Shown in pieces: positions 5,852 through 12,399 of a stretch of DNA of 13,240 nucleotides (position 1 is the first letter of the stretch; every line of letters begins with the position of its first letter). This stretch comes from Deinococcus sp. Its GTDB lineage: Bacteria > Deinococcota > Deinococci > Deinococcales > Deinococcaceae. Location: contig JAGLBK010000061.1 in NCBI GenBank assembly GCA_018260275.1, forward strand, positions 1 to 13,240, given 5' to 3'. A program made the translations under genes and the position numbers. Under the pieces are notes generated by a model. The model ran no database searches. It worked only from the letters and a program-made list of their open reading frames with translations, and was not told where the DNA came from.

Positions 5852-6601
5852 GTGCTGCTGGGCGCCGTGTTGATGCTGTTTCTGGTGGTGCCGGTCTTCG
5901 TGTTGCTCGGCCAAGGCCTGGGAACCGGTTTCTGGCCGACGTTGCGGAGTCGGGCTGTGCAAGACGCCCTGCGTGTCAGTCTGCTGACCACTGGAATAAC
6001 CCTGCTGCTGACGCTTGGGCTGGTGACGCCAGTGGCGTGGCTGCTGGCCCGCCGAGAGTTCCCCGGCAAAAAGGTGCTCGACACTCTGCTCGACCTGCCC
6101 ATCGTGCTGCCTCCGGTGGTGGCGGGCGTGGGCCTGCTGTTGACCTTCGGACGGCAGGGCCTCCTGGGTCAACCACTGGCACTGGCAGGCATCAGTCTGG
6201 CCTTTTCTCCAGCGGCGGTGGTGCTGGCCCAGTTGTTCGTCTCGGCTCCCTTCTACCTGCGAACTGCCAAGGCTGGCTTCAGCGCAGTTGAACGCGACAC
6301 CGAGGAAGCCGCCCGCACAGACGGCGCGGGAAACTGGCAGGTGTTCCGGCTTATCACCTGGCCGCTGGCCTTCCCCTTTTTGCTCGAAGGTCTGGTCCTG
6401 ACCTGGGCGCGGGCGTTGGGTGAATTTGGGGCGACTATCCTGTTTGCCGGATCCTTGCAGGGAAAAACGCGCACCATTACGCTCGCCATTTATTCCGCGA
6501 TGGAAAGTGATCTGGCCCCGGCACTGGTGCTCAGCGCCGTGATGGTGGTGGTGGCCTTTGGCGTCCTGTTGCTGGTGCGGCTCGTGTCGCAAAGGCAATA
6601 A
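5852..6601 (+). CDS. modB: Molybdate ABC transporter permease
   Basis: The 249-residue product is a binding-protein-dependent permease with about six membrane segments (near residues 3-20, 42-66, 83-104, 116-134, 170-190 and 224-244). The EAA loop that docks the ATPase is EEAARTDGAGNWQVFRLITW (151-170), and the ModB/CysT-like segments LPIVLPPVVAGVGLLLTFG and ARALGEFGATILFAG are clear. The start is uncertain: GTG at 5852 has no ribosome site, while a CTG at 5816 would extend the frame by 12 residues and overlap the preceding gene, whose TGA is at 5824; translation may depend on coupling. The partner ATPase gene modC is not downstream, so the ATPase must come from elsewhere in the genome or the importer is inactive. 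Confidence 0.9.
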   Translation: MLLGAVLMLFLVVPVFVLLGQGLGTGFWPTLRSRAVQDALRVSLLTTGITLLLTLGLVTPVAWLLARREFPGKKVLDTLLDLPIVLPPVVAGVGLLLTFGRQGLLGQPLALAGISLAFSPAAVVLAQLFVSAPFYLRTAKAGFSAVERDTEEAARTDGAGNWQVFRLITWPLAFPFLLEGLVLTWARALGEFGATILFAGSLQGKTRTITLAIYSAMESDLAPALVLSAVMVVVAFGVLLLVRLVSQRQ

Positions 6602-6694
6602 GGCACTGCCTTGAGTGTGATTCTGAAGAAACCCGGACCTGGCGGAGCGATGTGAAGTCAGCTGATCTTTGCTGAGTCGTCATCTGGGCTTGAT

Positions 6695-6711
6695 CCAGTT
6701 TTGATAACTGG
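6695..6711. repeat. Small hairpin before the recombinase remnant
   Basis: CCAGTT (6695-6700), loop TTGAT, AACTGG (6706-6711) form a perfect 6 bp stem with no U-tract. It lies between the modB stop and the recombinase remnant. It could be a weak terminator element or a chance palindrome. The remaining bases from 6602 to 6694 show nothing I recognise, and in particular no modC start. Confidence 0.3.
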
Positions 6712-6911
6712 CCAGAAATCGAGGAACGCTGCACCCCGCAGACCGTCCAGGCTTACCTCGCCGATGTGCGGATGCTGCTGGCTTATCCGGATTCCGACCC
6801 CAGCACGCCAGGGGCCGCGACTGGGAACAGATCAGCGCCGCCGACCCGCGCGGCTTCCTAGGCCACAGCAAACCCAAACCGCACCGGGCACACCGACTGG
6901 TCGCTAGCTGA
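6712..6911 (+). pseudogene. Remnant of a tyrosine recombinase (XerC/D-like) N-terminus
   Basis: The frame from 6712 reads PEIEERCTPQTVQAYLADVR then MLLAYPDSDPSTPG; from 6816 a second frame continues with RDWEQISAADPRGFLG and HRAHRLVAS to TGA 6909-6911. Together they match the core-binding (SAM-like) domain of XerC/XerD recombinases: R-x-x-[TS]-x-x-T-x-x-x-Y-x-x-D-[LV]-x-x-[FL]-L, a D-W-x-x-[IL] strand, then R-x-[FY]-L and an R-R-L-x-[AS] turn. A one-base shift near 6811-6816 joins the frames. The catalytic domain (R-K-H-R-H-Y) is absent. The end overlaps the last codons of the convergent MBL-fold gene. It occupies the place where modC might be expected. Confidence 0.65.
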
Positions 6912-7728
6912 TCCGAGTTCTGCGCAGCCAGTACAGCAGGCCCAGCGCTCCCGCAGCCAGCGCCAGCAGAGGCAACGGCGAGGAACGTGGCGCGGGGTCG
7001 TCAAAATGCGCCTGATGCTTACGCAGCGCCGCGCCGAGGCCATTGCCAGCCAGCGCCTTGCCATGCCCGACGGCCAGCAGTTCGGGAGCCAGCTCAGCCA
7101 GGCGGCTTACTGATTCACGTCCATCGCTGCGCGACTGATACAGAAAGGCGTGCGAGACGCGGGCCGGTTCGCCGGTGAACAGGCTGACCGGATTGCGGGC
7201 ATTGGCGGTGCTGACCGCGTCGCCCACAATGACGGTCTGGTCACTGCCGCGCCAAAGCGACATATGCCCTGGGGTGTGCCCCGGCGTAGCAATCCAGCGC
7301 CAGTCCGGAAGGTGCGGCACGCTGCCGTCGTCCGGCAGGGCGTGAACGTGGGGCCGCAGGTCGGGGGCCGCGCTGCTACGACTGCCCATCTGATACTTGG
7401 CCTGCCCGGTCAGAAATGGGAGTTCGGCGGCGTGGGCGTATACCGGCACGGGCCATGTCTCGCGCAGCTTCTTGACACTGCCTACATGGTCAACGTGGCC
7501 GTGCGTCAGGATGATGGCGCTGGGCGGGCGTGAGCCGTGAATCTGCTGGGCTGCCCGCGCAATGAAACCGGCGTCCAGCGGCGTGCCGGAATCCACCAGC
7601 ACCCACTCGCCGCCCGGCTGTCCCAGGAAATAAGCGTTGACAATCGGCAGGCGCACCTGCACCACATCGGGCCGCAGGAAGGTGGTGCCGCCCAGCAGGG
7701 AGGGATAAGAGGCAGGGGAGATGGTCAT
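6904..7728 (-). CDS. MBL-fold metallo-hydrolase with C-terminal membrane anchor
   Basis: The 274-residue protein is a metallo-beta-lactamase-fold hydrolase. The metal ligands are visible: THGHVDH (75-81), H151 in PGHTPGH, D170 in IVGDAVS and H222 in VGHGK. Residues about 251-268, LPLLALAAGALGLLYWL, form one membrane helix followed by RRTRIS, a positive-inside stop, so it should be tail-anchored. The start ATG (7726-7728) overlaps the esterase stop as ATGA, implying translational coupling; a longer frame to 7833 would lie inside the esterase. Substrate is not evident; the family includes glyoxalase II, lactonases and quinolone-like hydrolases, and coupling to an esterase suggests an ester or lactone. 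The last codons overlap the recombinase remnant on the other strand. Confidence 0.85.
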   Translation of the reverse strand: MTISPASYPSLLGGTTFLRPDVVQVRLPIVNAYFLGQPGGEWVLVDSGTPLDAGFIARAAQQIHGSRPPSAIILTHGHVDHVGSVKKLRETWPVPVYAHAAELPFLTGQAKYQMGSRSSAAPDLRPHVHALPDDGSVPHLPDWRWIATPGHTPGHMSLWRGSDQTVIVGDAVSTANARNPVSLFTGEPARVSHAFLYQSRSDGRESVSRLAELAPELLAVGHGKALAGNGLGAALRKHQAHFDDPAPRSSPLPLLALAAGALGLLYWLRRTRIS

Positions 7729-9329
7729 TTCCAGACCTCGCACTGATGAGAGTCGCGGAAATCGCTGACTACGCCCACCTTCTCGGGGTGAAAGGCCAGT
7801 ACGTTGTCGCCTGCCGCGTCCAGTCGGGGCCACTCGGTCAGGCCCGCGCCGTTGGGATTCCCTGTGCGGGCAAAGTTGGCCCAGTAGGTGCGCATGGTCT
7901 GACTGAGCGCCAGTTGCGCCGCCGAGAACCGCGAATAGTCTCCCAGCGCCGCCGAAGCGCCCATAATTCCCGCGACCTCCGCCGAGTGGTAGGCCCCGAA
8001 GGTCGGCACGGCGACGCTGGGTTGCAGGTACTGGTTGTGCGGCACGCCGGGGTCACGGAATTCGTAGGCGTACACCGGTACCTGCGTGGTGCGGCCACGG
8101 GCGATGTCACTGGTGGGGCAGGCAAAGAGACTGTCGGTGGCCTGGGTAGCGGCAGCCAGCGCACGGGTGGGGTATTTACGCGGCGGGTAGTATTTCAGTC
8201 CCTTAAAGACGGCACTGATACCCCCAAAGACGTAGTTGGTGCCCAGATATTCCACGAGGCTGGCATCACGTCCCGGTTTACTGGCGAAGGCCGCAAAAAT
8301 AGTGCCCTCGTTCTGGTTGCTGCCAATCAGCAGCGGCACGGGAGCCACCGCGCCTGGATTCTGACCCTGGCGGAAAACGGCGGTGGGCGAAACGGGCAGC
8401 GTGGGGTCGCCATAGAGCGGCGGGAAAGTGACGGTGGCGGGCAGTCCCTTGGGCTTGGCCTGCACCACTTTTTCCAGCGGGAGCGCCCGCAAGCAGGCCG
8501 CGTCAGTGGGCGCACAGCCAAGGGCCTCGGCGGCGCTGCTGCTTTTTGCCACCGCCACATTGCGCGGTGCGGTCAGTTGCGCGTCCAGGCAGGGGCCGCT
8601 CTGAATAATCGCCTTGTCGAAGAGGCCGCGTGCGCCCGGCATCAGCAGTTGCTGGCAGATGCTCATGCCGCCCGCTGATTCACCAAAAGCGGTCACGTTG
8701 GCCGCGTCGCCACCGAACGCGGCGATGTTCTGGCGCACCCATTTCATGGCGAGCTGCTGGTCGAGCAGGCCGTAGTTACCCACTGAACCTTTCTCTTCCA
8801 GCCCGGGCAAGGCCAGGAAACCCAGCGCCCCCAGGCGGTAATTCAGCGTCACCACGACCACGTTCTGCTCGCGGGCCAGGGCGCGGGGGTTGTAGTCGCT
8901 GCCCGCACCGCTGGTAAAGCTGCCACCGTGAATCCAGACCATCACGGGCAAGTTTTTGGCGTTGGCTGGGGCGTAGACGTTCAGAAACAGGCAGTCCTCC
9001 GCGCCTCGCACGATGCCCTGCGTCTGTCCAGGTACCATCAGGTACTGAGGGCAGGCCGTGCCGGGTTGCAGGGCCGGGCGTTCCTGCGTCCAGGCGGGCA
9101 GCGGCTGAGGCGAGCGCCAGCGCAGTGTCCCGACTGGCGGCTGGGCGTAGGGAATGCCTTCCCAGACGGCCAGACCGTTGTCCGTAGACCCCACCAGCGG
9201 GCCAGTGGGGGCGGTCACGCGGGTGGCCGGGTCGGGCTTGGCAGCAGGCGGCGGCGTGAGCGAGAGCTGTGCGGAGGCGCTGCCCAGCAGGCAGGCCACA
9301 GAAATGGAGGTCAGTTTGTGCATCACCAT
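7725..9329 (-). CDS. Secreted type B carboxylesterase
   Basis: The 534-residue protein is a full-length alpha/beta hydrolase of the carboxylesterase/para-nitrobenzyl esterase family. A signal peptide (residues 1-20, ending SASA) points to export. Family landmarks are GIPYAQPPVGTLRW, EDCLFLNVYAP, the oxyanion hole VWIHGGSF (131-138), the nucleophile S218 in FGESAGG, E341 in GSNQNEGT and H448 in GAYHSAE, which form the Ser-Glu-His triad. The ATG at 9327-9329 is chosen because GGAG lies 5 nt upstream; the second ATG (9321-9323) is too far from it. It hydrolyses carboxylic esters; the substrate cannot be told. The stop overlaps the MBL-fold gene by 4 nt. Confidence 0.93.
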   Translation of the reverse strand: MVMHKLTSISVACLLGSASAQLSLTPPPAAKPDPATRVTAPTGPLVGSTDNGLAVWEGIPYAQPPVGTLRWRSPQPLPAWTQERPALQPGTACPQYLMVPGQTQGIVRGAEDCLFLNVYAPANAKNLPVMVWIHGGSFTSGAGSDYNPRALAREQNVVVVTLNYRLGALGFLALPGLEEKGSVGNYGLLDQQLAMKWVRQNIAAFGGDAANVTAFGESAGGMSICQQLLMPGARGLFDKAIIQSGPCLDAQLTAPRNVAVAKSSSAAEALGCAPTDAACLRALPLEKVVQAKPKGLPATVTFPPLYGDPTLPVSPTAVFRQGQNPGAVAPVPLLIGSNQNEGTIFAAFASKPGRDASLVEYLGTNYVFGGISAVFKGLKYYPPRKYPTRALAAATQATDSLFACPTSDIARGRTTQVPVYAYEFRDPGVPHNQYLQPSVAVPTFGAYHSAEVAGIMGASAALGDYSRFSAAQLALSQTMRTYWANFARTGNPNGAGLTEWPRLDAAGDNVLAFHPEKVGVVSDFRDSHQCEVWK

Positions 9330-9352
9330 GAAGTCTCCAGAAATGGGGTGAG

Positions 9353-9386
9353 GCCGTGAACATCAGGGCTTTTGATGGCTCACGGC
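9353..9386. repeat. Imperfect inverted repeat between ohr and the esterase
   Basis: GCCGTGA (9353-9359) pairs with TCACGGC (9380-9386), and inside it CATCA (9361-9365) can pair with TGATG (9373-9377) around a 7 nt loop. No T-run follows on either strand. It sits about 24 nt before the esterase start on the minus strand, within the 84 bp gap, and may be a transcript-stabilising structure, a weak terminator for ohr or an operator. Confidence 0.4.
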
Positions 9387-9413
9387 TTCCGATATTGACG
9401 GCCTGGCTTCAGC

Positions 9414-9863
9414 TCAGAGCAGCGGCGCGGTTTCGGCCACCAGCTTCACTTCAATGTTGCCGCGAGTAGCGTTGGAGTAGGGGCAGACCTGGTGCGCGAT
9501 TTCCAGCAGCTCGTGGGTCTTTTCTGCGGTCTGCTCGGGAATGTAGACGTGCAGTTCCACGCCCAGCACGTACTGGGTTTCGGTCTTGGCATACAGGCTC
9601 ACAAAGGCTTTGGCCTGCGCCGCGTTGGTATCCACGCTCTGGCGGCGGCCCACCTCGCCCAGGGCCGACAGGAAGCAGGCCGCGTAGCCCGCGCCGAACA
9701 TTTCCTCGGGGTCGGTGCCTTCGCGCTTGCTGTGGGCAGGGCGGGTTTGGAGGTGCAGGAGCTGCTCGCCCAGGTACACGTCACCGTTGCGGCCACCGGT
9801 GGCGATAGAGGACGTGGTGAACAGCTTTTTCATCTCGGTCTGGGGTTGTTCGTTTTGGGTCAT
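9414..9863 (-). CDS. ohr: Organic hydroperoxide resistance protein, Ohr subfamily of OsmC
   Basis: The 149-residue protein reduces organic and lipid hydroperoxides with a two-cysteine mechanism, recycled by lipoylated enzymes. The reactive C63 lies in GAGYAACFLSAL and the resolving C127 in HQVCPYSNATRGN; R25 (TGGRNG) and E53 or E54 (DPEEMFG) fit the catalytic Arg/Glu pair. Length is usual for the family apart from a 10-residue polar N-terminal extension (MTQNEQPQTE). The start ATG (9861-9863) has GGGAG 7 nt upstream; a longer frame to 10058 runs through the promoter and into the ligase gene and is rejected. The TATAAT and palindrome upstream suggest control by a MarR-type OhrR repressor, which is not encoded in the window. 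Confidence 0.93.
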   Translation of the reverse strand: MTQNEQPQTEMKKLFTTSSIATGGRNGDVYLGEQLLHLQTRPAHSKREGTDPEEMFGAGYAACFLSALGEVGRRQSVDTNAAQAKAFVSLYAKTETQYVLGVELHVYIPEQTAEKTHELLEIAHQVCPYSNATRGNIEVKLVAETAPLL

Positions 9864-9880
9864 CTTGATTCTCCCTATTG

Positions 9881-9899
9881 ATTGCAACTTGCAATTATA
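9881..9899 (-). promoter_or_regulatory. ohr promoter -10 box with overlapping 15 bp palindrome (probable OhrR operator)
   Basis: On the minus strand TATAAT (9894-9899) is a perfect -10 box about 30 nt before the ohr start. ATTGCAACTTGCAAT (9881-9895) is a palindrome of two perfect 7 bp halves around one central base, overlapping the -10 box and the expected transcription start. OhrR repressors bind AT-rich palindromes placed this way, but the ATTGCAA half-site and OhrR identity here are inferred. I see no good -35 box. Confidence 0.6.
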
Positions 9900-10035
9900 G
9901 GCGAAGAACCTAGGGCGCCGAGAAATCGTGTCATGTCCCAACAAAAAATTAAGCCCACGCCTTGTCCGGCAGTGACCTGGCCTAATCCATAACCCTGGCC
10001 ATCTGGAGTTCGTTGTACAGGCCGTCGAGGAAAAC

Positions 10036-11571
10036 TTACCCAGCCGAACTGCCTGCACGATCAGCAGGCACCACCAGCTTACGAATATCCTGTTTCAGAA
10101 TTTTGCCACTCAGGTTGCGGGGCACTTCCCCATAAATGACCGCCCGTGGAATCTTGTAATCGGCAATGTGCTCCAGGCAGTGCATCCGGAGGTCTTCCAG
10201 CGGCAGTTCGGCCCCTTCATGGAGTGACACCAGCGCCACCACCGTCTCCCCATAATCCGGGTGCGGACGGCCCACCACGGCCACGTCGCGCACCGCGTCA
10301 TGACGGATAATGGCCGCCTCGACCTCCGCCGGGTAGATATTCATGCCGCCACTGATAATCATGTCTTTCTTGCGGTCCACGGCGTAAACGTAGCCGTCCT
10401 CATCGAACATGGCGAGGTCACCCGTGTGCAGCCAGCCGTCCCGAATGGCCTCGGCGGTCTGCTCAGGGCGCTGCCAGTATTCCTTCATCATGGAGGTGCC
10501 GCGCAGCAGCTTCTCACCGACCACGCCCGGCGGCACGTCCTGGCCCTCCTCATCCACGATGCGGACTTCCAGCCCGGGTGCAGGCAATCCCCCTGCGCCC
10601 GCTTTGGTCGCGTGGTCCTCGGCGGTAAGCATCACGCCGCCCGGCCCCATCTCGGACAGACCATACATGCCGCACAGCTTGAGGTCCGGCAGAACCGCTC
10701 GTATCCGTTCCAGCAGCGCCAGCGGCATGGGCGCGGCTCCGTAGGCCCCGACTTCCAGCGAACTGACATCCCGGTCCTGAATTCCCGGCACCTTCAGCAA
10801 AAACTGGTACATGGTGGGCGGCCCGAAGAAAACCTGCACCCGCTCGCGCTCAATGGTGTCAATGACCTGTACCGGGTCAAAGGTAGGCAGCACAATATGA
10901 CAGCCCGCCAGCAGGGTCGTGGCGTTCAGGAACAGGTTGAGCTGGGCCGAGTGGTACAGCGGAGCCACATGCAGCGTGCGTGGGCGCAGCGGCATCCGGG
11001 TCACGGTGGCGCACATCACCGCCACATGCCGCAGCGCCCGGTGGGTCAGCACCACGCCCTTGGGGACGCCGGTGGTGCCGCTGGTATACAGGATTTCAGC
11101 GTTGTCGTCCTCGTGGGCGCGGTTTTCCAGGGCTTCGGCAGACGCCTGGGCACTCAGGGCGGTGAAGTCCCCCGCGAAGGTGCCTGGCGTCAGGGCGAGG
11201 CAGCGCATTTCGGTCAATTCCTGACAGACCTTTTGCGCGGTGTCCTGCAGGCCGTCCCCAAAGAGCAGCAGTTTCGCACCCGAATCCTGCAGAAAAAACC
11301 GGACTTCCGGCGCTGCCGAGCGCGGGTTGATGGTCACCAGCACCCCGCCCACCTTGAAGATGGCGTGAACGGCAATGACAAACTGGTCGCTGTTGACGGA
11401 GTACAGCACCACCCGGTCACCCGGCCTGACTCCCAGTTCCAGCAGCAGGCGGGCGGCGCGGTTGACCTCCAGGCCCAGCTCGTGCCAGTTCAGTCGGCGC
11501 TCCCCGAACACCATCGCGGGGCGGCGGGGAAACATCCGGACACTGCGGTCAAAATCTTCAACGAGGGTCAT
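10036..11571 (-). CDS. AMP-forming acyl-CoA synthetase (fatty acid--CoA ligase)
   Basis: The 511-residue enzyme belongs to the ANL superfamily and activates a carboxylic acid with ATP to an acyl-adenylate, then to the CoA thioester. Motifs are complete: the phosphate loop YTSGTTGVPKG (162-172), MYGLSEMGPGG (302-312), GWLHTGDLAMFDEDGYVYAV (379-398), the hinge RKKDMIISGGMNIYP and the catalytic lysine K490 in NLSGKILKQDIRK. The start has AAGGAG 9 nt upstream (11581-11586). Substrate chain length cannot be read from sequence; neighbours (a dehydrogenase and another ligase) suggest fatty or branched acids. It lies 66 nt after the dehydrogenase gene, likely in the same transcript. The 172 bp between its stop and ohr holds the ohr promoter and no gene I can support. 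The long open frame on the opposite strand is a shadow. Confidence 0.92.
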   Translation of the reverse strand: MTLVEDFDRSVRMFPRRPAMVFGERRLNWHELGLEVNRAARLLLELGVRPGDRVVLYSVNSDQFVIAVHAIFKVGGVLVTINPRSAAPEVRFFLQDSGAKLLLFGDGLQDTAQKVCQELTEMRCLALTPGTFAGDFTALSAQASAEALENRAHEDDNAEILYTSGTTGVPKGVVLTHRALRHVAVMCATVTRMPLRPRTLHVAPLYHSAQLNLFLNATTLLAGCHIVLPTFDPVQVIDTIERERVQVFFGPPTMYQFLLKVPGIQDRDVSSLEVGAYGAAPMPLALLERIRAVLPDLKLCGMYGLSEMGPGGVMLTAEDHATKAGAGGLPAPGLEVRIVDEEGQDVPPGVVGEKLLRGTSMMKEYWQRPEQTAEAIRDGWLHTGDLAMFDEDGYVYAVDRKKDMIISGGMNIYPAEVEAAIIRHDAVRDVAVVGRPHPDYGETVVALVSLHEGAELPLEDLRMHCLEHIADYKIPRAVIYGEVPRNLSGKILKQDIRKLVVPADRAGSSAG

Positions 11572-11637
11572 GAGTGGAGGCTCCTTAAGAGTGAGTGTCG
11601 ATGCTGGTGCCTGGCTGGGCAGTAAGTGGGTCGGACC

Positions 11638-12399
11638 TCAGCGCGGGGCCATGCGAATCGCGCCGTCCAGCCGGATGACCTCGCCGTTGAGCATGGCGTT
11701 ATCAAAGATGTGGCCCACCAGCGCGGCATATTCGGCGGGGTCGCCCAGACGGCTGGGAAAAGGCACCTGTGCCCCTAGCGAGTCCTGCGCTTCTTGGGGC
11801 AGCCCGGCCAGCATCGGCGTCATGAACAGCCCCGGCGCGATGGTGACCACCCGGATGCCACTGCGGGCCAGGTCGCGGGCAATCGGCAGGGTCATTCCCA
11901 CGACACCGCCCTTGCTGGCCGAGTAGGCCGCCTGCCCAATCTGTCCGTCAAAGGCCGCCACCGACGCGGTATTGACCAGCACGCCGCGCTCACCGCCCTC
12001 ATTCGGCTCGTTTTCCAGCATGGCCTGGGCCGCGAGGCGAATCACGTTGAAGGTGCCAATCAGGTTGACGCGAATGACCCGCTCAAACAGTTCCAGCGGA
12101 AAGGGGCCTTTTTTGCCCGCAGTGACGGCAGCGTTGCCGATGCCCGCGCAATTGACCGCGCCATGAATGGAGCCGAAGCGTTCGCGGGCCGCGTCGATGG
12201 CCGCCTGCACCTGCGCCTCGCTACTCACGTCCGCTTTCATGAACAGGCCGCCCAGCTCGTCGGCGATGGTTTTTCCGGCCTCCTCGTTCATATCCAGAAT
12301 CACGGGATGGCCCTGCTCGCTGGCAATTTTGCGGGCCGCCGCTGCGCCCAGGCCGGACGCGCCGCCGGTCACCAGAATGGCTTTATCGGCAAATTTCAT
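11638..12399 (-). CDS. Short-chain dehydrogenase, 3-hydroxyacyl-CoA dehydrogenase type II-like
   Basis: The 253-residue protein is a classical SDR. The nucleotide-binding TGGASGLG lies at 11-18, and D36 at the end of beta-2 (VILDMNEEAG) predicts NAD rather than NADP. NCAG is at 83-86, and the catalytic set N112, S146, Y159 and K163 is present (VNTAS, YSASK). The overall pattern, including KADVSSEAQVQAAI, GGERGVLVNTASVAAFDGQI and SRLGDPAEYAALV, is that of HSD17B10-like 3-hydroxyacyl-CoA dehydrogenases, which oxidise straight or 2-methyl-branched 3-hydroxyacyl-CoA in beta-oxidation or isoleucine breakdown. The ATG (12397-12399) overlaps the upstream ligase stop as ATGA and has AAGGAGG about 6 nt before it. 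Between two acyl-CoA ligases, the fatty acid role is well supported. Confidence 0.9.
   Translation of the reverse strand: MKFADKAILVTGGASGLGAAAARKIASEQGHPVILDMNEEAGKTIADELGGLFMKADVSSEAQVQAAIDAARERFGSIHGAVNCAGIGNAAVTAGKKGPFPLELFERVIRVNLIGTFNVIRLAAQAMLENEPNEGGERGVLVNTASVAAFDGQIGQAAYSASKGGVVGMTLPIARDLARSGIRVVTIAPGLFMTPMLAGLPQEAQDSLGAQVPFPSRLGDPAEYAALVGHIFDNAMLNGEVIRLDGAIRMAPR

Noticed and set aside
5669..6598. Open frame of 309 codons on the minus strand opposite modB.
   Set aside because: It is Gln/His-rich antisense of a permease with a clear EAA loop and covers part of the preceding gene too.
6600..6612. AAGGCA-C-TGCCTT palindrome at the modB stop as a terminator.
   Set aside because: The loop is too small for a full stem and no T-run follows.
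9896..10035. Minus-strand text FLDGLYNELQMARVMD just after the ligase stop.
   Set aside because: It is in the ligase frame beyond its TAA and only 17 codons long; I cannot tie it to any family.
10261..11625. Open frame of 454 codons on the plus strand opposite the acyl-CoA ligase.
   Set aside because: The minus strand carries the complete set of ligase motifs; the plus-strand text shows no domain and is His/Gln/Arg-rich shadow.
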